Assembly: GCA_037127255.1 (NCBI GenBank)
Contig: JBANSL010000017.1
Coordinates: forward strand, 64,897,857 to 64,961,856
Direction: 5' to 3'
From: Persicaria tinctoria
Taxonomy: Eukaryota > Streptophyta > Magnoliopsida > Caryophyllales > Polygonaceae
Length of the DNA stretch: 64,000 nt
Both the position numbers and the translations under genes were made by a program. Below, piece by piece: positions 41,663 to 53,504 of this stretch; the stretch's first letter is position 1, and each line of letters begins with the position of its first letter. Below the pieces are notes generated by a model. That model was not told the origin of the DNA. It made no database searches and saw only the letters and a program-made list of their open reading frames with translations.

Positions 41663-43060
41663 CTAGTGTAATACTCGTGCCTTGAAGGCACGGGAGCTTG
41701 ATCCATTTTAATTTGAACATCATTTTATATATCTATAAAATAGGAAACAGATATTTTAAAATTTCAGCAATAATATTGACCAATAAGAAAATTCAAGTTT
41801 AATTGTGAGCGTGACACATCAGCAATATAACCGAAAAGAGATTGCAATCGGGAAGAAAATGGAAACATGTCTCAATATTTACGACAATATAACCGAAAAT
41901 AAAAAAAGGGAATGGATTCAAATCATATTTAAAATAGGAAACAAATATTTTAAAGTTTCCATAATAATATTGACCAATAAGAAAATCTCATTTAAATAAA
42001 AAATTCAACTTTAATTGTGGGCGTGACACGTCAGCAAAATGCTAGCAGAATTAGTAATATTAATAGATAGATAGATATATTGCAATCGGAAAAGAAAATG
42101 GAAACATGTCTCAATTTTTACGGCAATATAACCGAAAAAAAAAAAAAAGGAATGGATTCAAATCATATTTAAAATAGGAAACAAATATTTTAAAGTTTCC
42201 ATAATAATATTGACCAATAAGAAAATCTCATTTGAATAAAAAATTCAACTTTAATTGTGGACGTGACACGTCAGCAAAATGCTAGCAGAATTAGTAATAT
42301 TAATAGATAATAGATAGATTAATAGATATATTGCAATCGGAAAAAAAAATGGAAACATGTCTCAATATTTACGGCAATATAACCGAAAAAAAAAAAGAAT
42401 GGATTCAAATCATATTTAAAATAGGAAACAAATATTTTAAAGTTTCCATAATAATATTGACCAATAAGAAAATCTCATTTAAATAAAAAATTCAACTTTA
42501 ATTGTGGGCGTGACACGTCAGCAAAATGCTAGCAGAATTAGTAATATTAATAGATAGATAGATATATTGCAATCGGAAAAGAAAATGGAAACATGTCTCA
42601 ATTTTTACGGCAATATAACCGAAAATAAAAAAAAGGAAATGGATTCAAATCATATTTAAAATAGGAAACAAATATTTTAAAATTTCCATAATAATATTGA
42701 CCAATAAGAAAATCTCATTTGAATAAAAAATTCAACTTTAATTGTGGACGTGACACGTCAGCAAAATGCTAGCAGAATTAGTAATATTAATAGATAATAG
42801 ATAGATTAATAGATATATTGCAATCGGAAAAAAAAAATGGAAACATGTCTCAATATTTACGGCAATATAACCGAAAATAAAAAAAAAAAGAATGGATTCA
42901 AATCATATTTAAAATAGGAAACAAATATTTTAAAGTTTCCATAATAATATTGACCAATAAGAAAATCTCATTTGAATAAAAAATTCAACTTTAATTGTGG
43001 GCGTGACACGTCAGCAAAATGCTAGCAGAATTAGTAATATATATATATATATATATATAT
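41663..43060 (-). mobile_element. Helitron-like element ending in a tandem array
   Basis: On the minus strand the left border reads as a Helitron 3' end: a perfect 8-bp stem (CGTGCCTT, G, AAGGCACG at 41676-41692), nine bases, then CTAG (41663-41666) followed by host T. Units to the right begin, on the minus strand, with TCTATCTA and TATTAATATTAC, compatible with a Helitron 5' TC end. No Rep/helicase is encoded, so it would be non-autonomous. The class call rests on the hairpin and CTAG only. Confidence 0.55.
41737..43035. repeat. Tandem array of ~245-bp units with dimeric order
   Basis: The word AAAATAGGAA marks unit starts at 41737, 41931, 42171, 42418, 42658 and 42911 (steps 194, 240, 247, 240 and 253). 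Two variants alternate. Type A has CATTTAAATAAAA, GTGGGCGTGAC and a TAGATAGATAGATAT junction. Type B has CATTTGAATAAAA, GTGGACGTGAC and a TAGATAATAGATAGATTAA junction. The order after the partial first unit is A, B, A, B, then a hybrid. An (AT)n run closes the array (43036-43061). Confidence 0.9.
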
Positions 43061-43204
43061 TGTTTGTCCGTATATATTTTTATTAGAAAAAAAAACAAAA
43101 TAATTAAATGGATAATTTATTAGATAAAAAATAAATTAAAATTTTATAAAAACAAAAAATTCTCTAAAATGGATAAAAGGTCATAGATAATCTTACAACG
43201 GATA

Positions 43205-43390
43205 CATTATGAATTCCTTTGGCGACGGTTCGCCGACGACTTTTATGGGTTGATTATGTTTCTTCTTTCGTCTTTGTTAGTTTTTTGCTTTGGTTTGTTG
43301 AACTTTAACGGTTCACCGTCTGTCGACTTATTGGTCTCTCGAGGTGTTATGTCAATCTAATCCTTGAGTTCTTATCTTATAAAAAAATAA
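43205..43390 (+). mobile_element. LINE 3'-tail fragment
   Basis: The words ACGGTTCACCGTCTGTCGACTT and GGTCTCTCGA match the 3' tail of the minus-strand insert at 22048-23220 (its complement at 22085-22125). An A-rich run follows at 43381. Only the tail remains. Confidence 0.6.
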
Positions 43391-43638
43391 ATTGCATAAA
43401 ACCACCCCTTAAATAGCTCAATTTGCTCAAAACCACCCTTTAAACACATAATTGCAGTAAAGCACCCATTAAAAATCAAAAGTTTGCATAGAATCATCCA
43501 TCATTCAGATGTAGTTCCGTTTTAATTAAAAAAACACAGAAAATTTTTATGTTTTAATGGGTGGTTTACTCCAATTATATATTTAAGGGGTGGTTTTAAG
43601 AAAAGAGTGCTATTTATAGGGTGGTTTTCTGCAATTTG
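43389..43638. mobile_element. MITE-like inverted-repeat element (AAACCACCCC type)
   Basis: The left end AAATTGCATAAAACCACCCC and the right end (inverse AAATTGCAGAAAACCACCCT) match over about 29 bp with few differences. The interior also repeats AACCACCC words in both directions. A related half-copy lies at 56950-57075. Confidence 0.65.
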
Positions 43639-43651
43639 GCCTAAAAAAATA

Positions 43652-43888
43652 CTACCTCCGTTCGGAAAAACTTGACACTTTACTATTCATGCACGCTTTT
43701 TTAGGAGATAAAAACTATATAAAATATCTAGTTTTTTTAATAATTTTTTTAACAACTTCATAGTTATTATTAATAAGTACAAACTTGGTTAAAAAAATTT
43801 ATAAAAAGATGAATATTTTATATAGTTTTTATCGTTCTAAAAAGACGTGCATGAATAGTAAACGACAAGTTTTGCCGAACGGAGGGAG
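43652..43888. mobile_element. Stowaway MITE
   Basis: The ends CTACCTCCGTTCGG and CTCCCTCCGTTCGG (inverse of the right end) have TA on both sides (43650-43651 and 43889-43890). Inside, AAAACTATATAAAATAT is mirrored by ATATTTTATATAGTTTT. All are Stowaway hallmarks; length is 237 bp. Confidence 0.9.
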
Positions 43889-43890
43889 TA

Positions 43891-46498
43891 ATGAATTCCT
43901 TTGATGTGCTGGGCTGATAAGCTGTCTACGGCCCAATAATTGAACCGTCACCACTCACCACACTACTTTTCGGCCCAACAGATCCAATTTTTTTATTTTA
44001 ACTCAATCATGTATAGAAGCCATATATGGACTAGTTTCTGTCTATGAGGGATCAAGTTGTTAACCCACAGATCAACCAGAATCAAATCTAATTAATCTTG
44101 TTTAAAGAAACCTCAAACTTGTTTAAAGAATCCGCATTGTCAGGCGTGATGTGCTGATCGATGATAATGTACTTATTTGGACCGAATAAGTACTTATTCT
44201 TGAAGGAATCAAGTGTTTAAACAAATTAGCAAATGCATTTTATTATTCACTACTCAGTGACAGATTCTCCTGAAAGCACATGTTCATCCTCATTTTTATA
44301 TTACAATTTGTCTACTACTTCTCATTTGTTTAATTTCCCTTTACAATGTGGTAAAAGACCAAGACTGGCATTATGATCAGTGTAGGTGGTTAGTTTACTA
44401 ATTCCAAATTAACTGCACTGACTGGGTAATTAATCCTGTATGATTAATCAAGCAAAGATTAACCCAGAGGTAAGTATGAGTATATAACATAAATTGAATA
44501 ACATTGTATTCATATTCACGCGCTATAATATTCATATATTCATATCTACATAACACAATATTTATTAGTTTTACCGCAATCTTGTCTGCATCGATCAAAG
44601 AACAGTGTTAAGAGCAAAAATTGCTGACTTTTGAGAGGACCAAAGGCAAACAAACACATTAATGTGGCTATATGATATGGTTGGTCTTATATTGTCTCCT
44701 ATTTATTGGCCTGAATTTAATTACAGGCAGAAACAACTAGTGGTATTGTGTACCAAATGAGACAACCATATGATAAAGTCAACAAGAGTTGAGTACTACT
44801 GATAGTACATTACTACTTTGGATCAACAAGCCATGATCCAGCAAACTCTGTAGGGACTCAACAACTGAACTCCAGTTGGTATGGGTATGTGTAAGAAACT
44901 ACTACAGTACTATAGTACAAAGCTGGATTTAATTATAATAAGGTACAGTGCAGATTGCACTTCAAACACAGTTGTGTGTAATCAAATCAAAGCAACTTTT
45001 AATGATAGAAGTTACCTCTGTAGTAAAAATGCAGGAGGATTGATGGTAGCAGTTTACCAGGAATCTTTTTACTGTTCTTTTCATAGATTAATAATGGGAT
45101 GGTTGTACTATTTAGGAATTTAATTAGTCATCCCACTCCCAGTACATATGAGTGGGTTACTACGCCAATAGCCTAGCATATTAGGTGAGTGAGGTTCCAT
45201 CTTAAAACCAATTAGCAATAGGAAGAGTAGTCCACCCGCTATATGCAAGACTTGTTAGACTCATACTTTCGATGTGGAACACTTATCCTTGTTGCAATTA
45301 TTTTTATCCTAGTAATAAGATATGTACACATTAGTCCTTCATGAATGACCCCCTAACACTTGATTTATGGATTGTTAAAAACATCTTATGGTGTGAAATC
45401 ATTTTCAATTTATGATTGCTCAATGTCCCACATTTATTGTATTTTCATGTATTTTATAGCAAGTTTGAGAGACTATTTGTGATGTAGTTGTACAACATTA
45501 GCTAGTTGGTTGGTTGTAACAATCAGTCTCCAGCCAGATTAAGCACTCTTTCTTCCATTGAAGTTTCAACTTGCTCCCTTAAGCACACATTTGGGATAGA
45601 GTACAAGGCGACGAAAGCCACGTGGCGACAACTCACAAAGAACCACCCAATATTAACATTAATAATGATAATACAACAATCATGTAGATGATGACTAGAC
45701 CAAAAATCAAAATCAGATACACACACAAACCCTTTTGATCTCCCTCTTTAAAACTTGTGTTTCATCCCTTGTTGCCTTACATAACAATCCCCTTTGCCCC
45801 CCCCCCCCCACCCCCCCACTGTCAATTTTGGCAAAATAACAACAAATCAAAACAGGACCATCTGAAACCACCAATGGGCCCATCCCACAATGGGGAATCG
45901 GAATACCGAGGAAGTGAGTTGTCTCTCAATCGGCAAAAGTCACGGATCAGGTAAATACTTCTATATATATAAGACCTTGTAACAAGTTTAATAAGACCCT
46001 TCAAATTCCATCACGCAAAGCAACTTCTAGATTTGGATTGCTTTTGAAATTATTAATCAGAAAGTCTTAAGCCTTTAGTGTCCATTATTATCATGGAAGT
46101 ATACAAATATATACAGTATGAAGTAGAGAAGGAAAAAAGAGGTGATTTTTGCAAGCCGCCTCGCCCAATTGGGACCCAACAACAAGACCAACTTTGGTTG
46201 GTGGAGTGGTCAATGTTTGGTAGCTTTTTAGCCTCACCTGCTAATACACCTATGGTCCTATACAAATGACAAGATTTTGTGGAATATTAATGATATCGTT
46301 TGTCGTTTGTCACCAAATCTAACATATGGTACAGTGAAATGATGTGTTTAGAGCTTAAATACTTGTGGTGTGAACTAATTTAGGTGATGATTTCTGAATA
46401 ATTGATGCTTTGCAAAATGTTTGAAACTACTTTAATGAAATAGTCACATAGAAATGATTATTTTAGACTCAACTAAATATGCAGGCCAACTGATTCAT
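43891..46498. other. Long stretch without a recognised gene
   Basis: Only short ORFs occur (longest 80 codons, 44881-45123). None has a recognisable motif or splice context. A C-run of about 13 plus 7 residues lies at 45797-45817. A small RNA gene here cannot be excluded by eye. Confidence 0.5.
45797..45817 (-). repeat. Poly-C/poly-G run
   Basis: Thirteen or so C residues, one A, then seven C residues. The minus strand is a G-run able to form a quadruplex. Confidence 0.8.
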
Positions 46499-46871
46499 TT
46501 AGAGATGACAATGGGTCGGAAAATCCCCGATAAAGGGACGGGGAAAATAAACGGGAAAATCCCCGATGGGGACCTCGTTAAACACTTGTAGAAGGTTTGT
46601 AATTAACTTATCTATATTTTTTTTAAATGTTTAATATGTTTTGTAACTTTTGTGGTATGCATAAACTTATATATTAAACAAACGTGAAGCTTATATCGTG
46701 GAATTTGACGAGGAAATTCATAAGGAAACCCGCGTGGAAACTAAATGGGGGACATTAAACGGGGACGGGGACACTTTTCAATCCCCAAACGAGGACGGGG
46801 AGAGTTTTGATAAATAGGGATGGGGACGGGGAGGATAACCCCGCCCCGAACCCACCCCGTTGTCATCCCTA
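46499..46871. mobile_element. GC-rich element with GATGACAATGGG ends
   Basis: The left end AGAGATGACAATGGG and the right end CCCGTTGTCATCCCTA are inverted copies. A GATTCAT direct repeat flanks them (46492-46498 and 46872-46878). Both interior edges are rich in GGGGACGGGGA or GGGAAAATCCCCG words, with an AT-rich middle. No coding sequence was found. Confidence 0.65.
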
Positions 46872-47136
46872 GATTCATAAATCATTCTATCTCTACCGCT
46901 TATCTTCCTTTGATTTGAAGTTCCCATCCGATTTTTTTTATGACGAGGTAACACACCATTTGGTGGTAAACCCCGGACACATGACCCAGCCGACAAGAGC
47001 CACGTACTAGTGGATTTTCATCTAAGGAAAGAGGCGAATGCAGAATGCAGATATCACACCCAAAAACTCCTAACCCCCCTCCTTACTCCACACCACCGGT
47101 CACCCCATTAGCTATTAGGATCATCCAAACTTCTTT

Positions 47137-47234
47137 TTTGAAGTGGTAAATAAAGAGCGGTCATTCTGGGGTTCAAACCGAAGACCTATGGGTACTACCC
47201 ACAAGTTATTTCCGATGAGCCATTCCGGAATGGT
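47137..47234 (-). mobile_element. Short SINE, copy near the ACR gene
   Basis: The unit is flanked by a perfect 16-bp TSD, TCATCCAAACTTCTTT (47121-47136 and 47235-47250). It matches the other short SINE copies, with A and B boxes on the minus strand. Confidence 0.85.
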
Positions 47235-47250
47235 TCATCCAAACTTCTTT

Positions 47251-47774
47251 CCTTTAAACAAAAAAGACATACCTAATTAAGTTGGTAAGCAATGCAAAGG
47301 CACATTGAATAACTTTAAGATTATTGGTTCAATTTTCCCATTCATTTTGTATACATTGCTAAGATTTTGAATTAGCACTAAATTAGTCAATTGTTAAAGA
47401 TCTCTTTGTTCAAGTCTTTGAACTTGGTGCAAGAAGTTTTGAGACAAGAACAAGAAGACAGTTGACAATAACATAAACAAGTAGAATAACAATGCAGCTA
47501 CTATGTACACTTTTGCTACACTAGTAAACTTCCATGGTGGCCCCACAAAGGTGGGACCATAACCTTTTCTTCTTTCTATTCTCCCATGGTCCCAACCAAG
47601 CATTGGATCCATGGGTAACAATGGCCAGTTCTAATGTTCTTTCTGCCTCTTACCTATCCCTAAAGACCGCAAAGTGCGAACTACCGACTACATCTAGCAT
47701 GGATCGATTTTCGGATGCTTGATATGCACTGAAAGAGGCCTAGACAATGAGGTAGCTAGGCTGTGGATTGTCAC
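47251..47774 (-). other. 3' flank of the ACR gene
   Basis: This non-coding DNA would hold the 3' UTR of the ACR gene. ORFs here (for example 47394-47621 and 47534-47722) show no known domain. Confidence 0.5.
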
Positions 47775-49592
47775 TCAAGAGTATGACCTGACCAAGCTGA
47801 AGTTCACAAATGATCTTGGCTTAAAGAGGCCTCCGAAAAGGGACCTAGATTGGGACTCTTGAGGGCTTTGTTTCGGATCCTGGTGCGTGCCCTTTACTTT
47901 TAGGATTGTCTGGCCGATCACTTGCCTTATGGACTCGATTGTCTTAGCATCAACCGGGTATCCTGATGCGTCGGATACATAGAATGTGTTCACTGCCTTA
48001 CCGAGCCTGGTTGCCACCTCTGCTCGCGTAACTGATAGGCCATTCTCTCTGAAGATACGAGTGACATCGGATAATAGACCTACTCTGTCTGTTGTACATA
48101 GCTCCAGCTTCAAACCCTGAATTTACAAAGAACAGTTATGCTCACTTGATCAGACAATATATGCTTTCGATGAAGTATCAAAGATTGGTACCTCAGAAAC
48201 TCGTCTTTCTATCGCTGCTTGGAGGCATTGGATCACCCTTTGTCTCTCTGCATCGGAATTAACCGGGGATCCATCCACATGCCTGATGTAGTACTCCTGC
48301 AAGGAACAAAAAGGAAGCAAATTGTGAGCTAAGAGTTTAAACTGCACACAACATTTATACTATCTTTGACTCGTATCCGTTGAACGAAACGAAACCTGAT
48401 AGGCATCCTGTCCCTCTGAATCGACGCTCCCATGGAAGACCACATATTGCATATCAGTCAGAGTGCAGACCGTGTCAAAGAGAAGCTTTGGCCTATCTTT
48501 GCACCTGATCGTGACCACCGAGTAGTCCTTGTCATTCCAATTGTCGACACTGACATTCGGTCTTTGGCCCTCATTCAACTCCTCCTCATCATCCACACAC
48601 TCATAATCCCGAGCAGTGAACATCATCTGATGAAGCCTCCTGTCGGTGTGAGTAGAGTCACGCGCCACATCAGTCTTAGCCTCTCGCGACTGACTGCTTC
48701 CCTTCAACACATTGCGCAGCAACTCCTTAATCCTCGCAAGCCTCTCCTGGTCACCAATAGCCATCCCTTCATGATCCGTAATGTGCATCACCGCTGCAGC
48801 ACGCGTATTGTGAGTCCATATCTCAGCATTCACCACACTGCACTTCAAGTGAGCTAGGACAGCACTTAGTTCAGATAGCAGACCAGGCCTGTCTCGCCCA
48901 ACCAACTCAATTGAATTATAATCCGCGGATGTCTGCACTCCAACAGATCTGTTCATGAAAGCCGAATCCGGCCCTAAACACTGAATTCACACACACAGAA
49001 CATCAATCAGAGCTAAATTCAACCTACATAACCAAAGACAGCTTAAGCCAATCACCTTGCGAATGTAATCGAGAACTTCCTCATCGGTTATCTTGTTCCC
49101 TTCTTGATCAGTCACATTGAATACTGTTTTTTTATTGACAACAAACAAGGGAATAAATACACTGTTCCATTTAAACTACAAAGATTGAAGTGTTTGGGGC
49201 TTACCATCCATGAACCAGCCACCATCTGAGGATATGTAGGCTTTGGTAATGATGAAGTTCAAATCAGTAAGGATTTGAACAACTTCAAGGAGTATCCCAT
49301 GCTTATTTGCACTGTCAACCTGCATCAAGATTCAAGAAGATGGAATTCAATGCCAAAAGAGCTCATATAATGAATCAAAATGGCAGATGAAGGTGAATCA
49401 ATGGTACCTGTATAACTGTTGCATTTTTGCAAGTTTCATTGTCAATCACAACCCTAAGGACAAGGAAATTGCACATATGAGGTTAAGATTGGGAGGAGAA
49501 ATTGAAGTACCAAATGAAAGAAGATACCTTGGAGGGTTTATCCTTCTGATAAGCTTCTCATATTCATCATTCATGTCTTGTGAGAAGCTCAT
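47775..49592 (-). CDS. ACR4: ACT-domain-repeat protein (ACR4-like), seven coding exons
   Basis: Coding exons on the minus strand are 49528-49592, 49408-49453, 49205-49319, 49056-49123, 48396-48980, 48192-48296 and 47775-48116. All introns are GT-AG and the phases agree, giving 441 codons plus stop. The protein starts [17 protein letters not shown] and ends [21 protein letters not shown] (last 20 residues alone are diagnostic of ACR4/ACR5-type proteins). Four ACT domains are visible: one near residues 22-95, then those starting at [34 protein letters not shown] and [20 protein letters not shown] domains bind amino acids; ACR proteins are plant-specific, have no enzyme domain, and are thought to sense or signal amino-acid status. 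Arabidopsis ACR4 is about 449 residues. No stop or frameshift was seen. The exact paralogue name is tentative. Confidence 0.92.
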
Positions 49593-49644
49593 ACTGTTTT
49601 CTGAAGAAACTAGTTTGTCTGAACTTGTTTGAGGCCAGTAATCT

Positions 49645-50215
49645 ACAGAACAAGATGAGCTCAAAGAGATGAGAAAAAGGCAAAAATCATAAAGGAGATA
49701 AAGGGAGAAATAGGACAGAAAAAATGAGGAATCATCAAAGATTCTAGGAATCAAGAACTTCCAAATAAAAATCAAAGAAATCAACAGTTTCCAATTTCAA
49801 CAGAATCTGCAAATTCACGCAGATTAAAAGGAGATAAGATAGACAATAGACAGAGCACCATAGAAACTGGAAACGGTCCAAAAATCACACAAATTAAATT
49901 GCAGACCATGAGAGAGCAAGAACAACTTCCAAAACCCTCAAAAAGAGCGGCAGTTGAATGGTGAGAGGGTAAACATAAAGACCCCCAATTCCCAAAAAAG
50001 AGTGAATTAGGGCACCTACCCATTGGAATTGAGGGCAATTCCTGAACTGGGTCACTTCAAATTTCCTTAGAAACGGAACAAAAAAACAAAAAGGAGGGAG
50101 AAGAAAAATCAAAGCAGAGTCCAAAGTGTAATGGAAACACCAATTGGGGATGACTTGTAAATGGTCTTCTTCCTCAGAAAGCACTCCTCGTGCTGTATCT
50201 ACTCCTCTTATAGAA
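49645..50215 (-). promoter_or_regulatory. Promoter and intron-containing 5' UTR of the ACR gene
   Basis: A minus-strand TATA-like CTATAAGAG lies at about 50206-50214. Downstream, a leader exon would end at a GGTAGGTG donor (about 50027), and a leader intron would end at CTGTAG (about 49655), giving a short second leader exon before the ATG at 49592. Leader introns are common in plant ACR genes (inference). The exact start site cannot be read. Confidence 0.45.
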
Positions 50216-52154
50216 TTCCTCCCAGTCTCTTTCCCCCTTGTCTGCCCAAATATTTCGCCTCTGCCAATATAGGAAAATTAATTAGAAAATAATTTTTTTT
50301 TTAAAATGGAAATAAAACTATGTACATTACATGATAATTTATTTATTTTTTAAAATAAGTTAATGTTAAATTAAAATGGTGATAAGATACATAAAGTATG
50401 TGTTTTGTAACCTAGTTATTACGATAATTAGTGAAAACTTTTTTTATACAAATAATTAGTGAAAACTAGTTGACCAGATAAAAGAAAAAAATATATTTAT
50501 AAATAATAAAGTTTTAAAAAGTTTAGAGTGCAATTAATTAAATTAAAATCTTACTCGTATCTAAAATTATTTAAAAAAATATTATATCAAATCAATAGTT
50601 TTGAAAAATTATTTGTATTATCAAATAAAGTCTACTGGTGTTCTACCCGTTTTGTTTAACTATTTCAAACTCGAAATCAGTAGTTAGGAATAATACTTTT
50701 AAAATAACTCAAGGATAAATTAAAATTCTCTAAAATTCCAAATTTTTACAACATTGATTATTTTTAAGGTAAAAAAAACAGTAAAATCTATTTTTTCAAA
50801 GTGTGGAATGGAATTAAAGTTAAATAAACAGGAGTAATAAAAAGATCACATCAGGTGTTCCATGGCGTGTGTGAATGTGATTGGATAGAAAGATGGTTAG
50901 AAGGAGAGAGAGGGAGATAAAACGGTATAGAGTGAGTGTAGAGATCTTCATCTCCTGTAACTGTAACGGTAACTGTAACGGTTGTAGTCTCAAAGGCTGA
51001 GATACCAAAGATTCGTTTACATTGATTGACAAAACTGCAAAGTCAAAGTGTGGATTTATGAGTTCTCACATTCCATCAATTTGTGTACTCTACCAATTAA
51101 TGTCAAACCCATTTTTTCATTTTAATACTAAGAAGTTATTGTTTGGTAAAAACATAGTACATGTACTAATCTTTAAGTTTGTTTGTTTTTTAGGATGAGA
51201 ACCCTCCGTTTTATAATTTAAATAACTTTTGACATATTTTTTTAATAAATTAAAAATTCTATAATATATTTAAGTATATAATTATTTAAAAAATACTTAG
51301 ATAATTTATATTTTATAGAATTTTTAACTAATTTTAATATGTGTCAAAAATCAAAGTAACATGAATTATGAGACAAATAGGGTATAAATCAATAAATTAT
51401 TAAGTTTTTATTAACTTTATTATAATTTTACATTTATTATTAATAATTATAATAATAAATTAATAATAAAAAAAGTTATATTTTACGGAGTATGTATTTT
51501 TTACCCTCTCCGTTCGATAAACCATGTCATTTTAAAGTATTAATTTTATTCGATAAAACATACTCTCATTATAGATATTTTGATTTCTATTTTATGAAAA
51601 TGCATTTATAATGATTAGGAGATTGTTAATTGTAGTTTTCGAGAAAATAAGAAAGTAATAAATGATTATATAAATTTTATAAAGTAAATTAAAATGATAT
51701 GTTTTAGTGAACGAATTGATTATTATTTTAAAAAGAATATACAAATAGCAAATGATACGTAGTATGTTTTTTTTGGATAATATTACCAAATATTTGGAAA
51801 AAAATTAATACTGTATTTATAAAACAAATTGACCAATTTTTAAATTAAACAAACTATACTTTCCAGCCGGTGTTTCCGATACTGTGGCTTGGTTGTCGGT
51901 TTGGGATGGTATCAAATTGGAAAGGTTATGGAAATTGAAAAATATTTGGTTGGTTTTAGATTATTATTAGTATTATTTTTTTATGTAAGGTTTGGCTACT
52001 TTTAGATAAACTCTACATAGCTATAGGAAGAGTTGAAGTTAATGGATAAGTTTTTAAAACTTATGAATGTGATTTTCATAAGCTATTCCCATTAAATTTA
52101 TGGGAGTTTTTAGTAGATATTTATTTCATATTTTTATATTTATCTCTCTCTTTT
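50216..52154. other. AT-rich intergenic DNA with MITE-like pieces
   Basis: Two degenerate Stowaway-like inverted repeats are likely. One is at about 51204-51389 (CCCTCCGTTTTATAATT, mirrored by ATGAATTATGAGACAAATAGGG). The other is at about 51505-51715 (CTCTCCGTTCGATAAACCAT and, inverted, CAATTCGTTCACTAAAACAT). A short CTGTAACGGTAACTGTAACGG repeat is at 50955-50982. No gene was found. Confidence 0.5.
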
Positions 52155-53504
52155 GGAAAAACTAATTAAAATACCCCCACCTTTGGGGTATGGTAAAAAT
52201 ATATCCTCAACTTTAAAAAGTAATAAAAATATCCCGACCTTTGATAGTAGTGGTAATATATTACCACGATTTTCCTCACTGGTCAAAAATTCTGACAAGA
52301 CATCCTACGTTGATTTTTTACAAGAGTTTTTTTGAACGGTTTCCTTAGGAAAAAAATAAAGAGTTGGACCGGATTCATACACCACGCATTTTCCTCTCTC
52401 CTATCTTATTTTGTGATCACCTCTTGAGCTGTCTTCCGGTCTTCCAGACAGTGTTATAAAAGGCGCTAGGCGGTGGGTGGCCGCCTAGCGCCTAGGCGAT
52501 TAGGCGGGCATCTAGGCGGTCCTTGGGCGGACTTAGACTAAACTTGATTATTTCTCTATATTTCAATGGATGGAACATGTCAGTAATTTATATAATGTAA
52601 TAATATCTATAATATCACTCATAAAAGTCAATAAATGTAAAAGTGCTCGTCCAGCTGATAATTAACTTTAAACTTCCTAAAATCTGAAACCATAGGCTTG
52701 AATCAAAAGTAAATGCGTCCCAACTTGGGGGATAAAAAAAACTATAAGCTGACTAATCACTCTCCTATAAACTAAATCTAAATAATCACCCACCTAGGCG
52801 GGGCTAGGCGGGATTAGGCGGGGACTATACGGCACCTAGGCGGGATTAGATAACGCTTAGGCGGAAATCCGCCTAGAGACCGCCTATGCGTAAAAATTAT
52901 TAGGTGCCTTGCCGCCTAGTGCCTAGGCGGTGCCCAGGCGGCACCTATGCGCGATTTTTAGAACAATGCTTCTAGGCAACTCATAGTTCCTCTTCAATGA
53001 TAGTCTCCCTCCCTCGTGGTCGGCTATCTTGAGCCGTCTCTCTCACATCTTCTTCCTATTTGATTCGTTCACAAACTTAGCTGAATAAGTTTTTTTTCCC
53101 TCTTTGTTGTTGCTTTTGTTTTCGGTGTAGTTTTGTAGTTGTCGGTTTGGTGTTAGGAATAGTCGTGTTGTGTTAATTTGATGCAATTTTGACCGGATTA
53201 GTTGCTTGGTTGAATCAATTTCATTTTTTCGGGTTTAATTTTGCTGTCGGTGCATTTTTTCCTTAAGGAGACCATTTAAGAAAATCCGATTTTAATACTA
53301 ATTTGTAAAAAGGCTTACACGCAGGATGCCTTGTCAAAAACAAAATCACGTAGGCTGCATTATCAGTATTTTTGACCCATGAGAAAACTCGTGGTAATAT
53401 GTTACCACTACTCTCAAAGGTCGGGATATTTTAATTACATTTGAAAGTTGAGAATATATTTTTACCATACATCCAAAGATTAGGGTATTTTAATTAGTTT
53501 TCCC
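52155..53504. mobile_element. Mutator-like (MULE) non-autonomous element
   Basis: A perfect 9-bp TSD, CTCTCTTTT (52146-52154 and 53505-53513), flanks long inverted arms of about 150 bp. Landmarks are AACTAATTAAAATACCC, TATGGTAAAAATATAT, AAAATATCCCGACCTTTGA and AGTAGTGGTAA. A 9-bp TSD with long TIRs marks MULEs. The interior has 5'-leader-like C/T-rich DNA but no clear exon. A second GC-rich element is nested at 52451-52968. A fragment of one arm recurs at 5652-5686. Confidence 0.9.
52451..52968. mobile_element. GCCTAGGCGG-rich element nested in the MULE
   Basis: Both edges are packed with GGCGCTAGGCGG, CCTAGGCGG and CGCCTAG words around an AT-rich core. The outer ends GTGTTATAAAAGGCG and (inverse) GCATTGTTCTAAAAATCGCG are loosely inverted. 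Flanks CTTCCAGACA and CTTCTAGGCA look like an aged 9-10-bp TSD with two mismatches. Confidence 0.6.

Noticed and set aside
41805..41999. 64-codon ORF in the satellite
   Set aside because: It follows the repeat unit and is not conserved between units.
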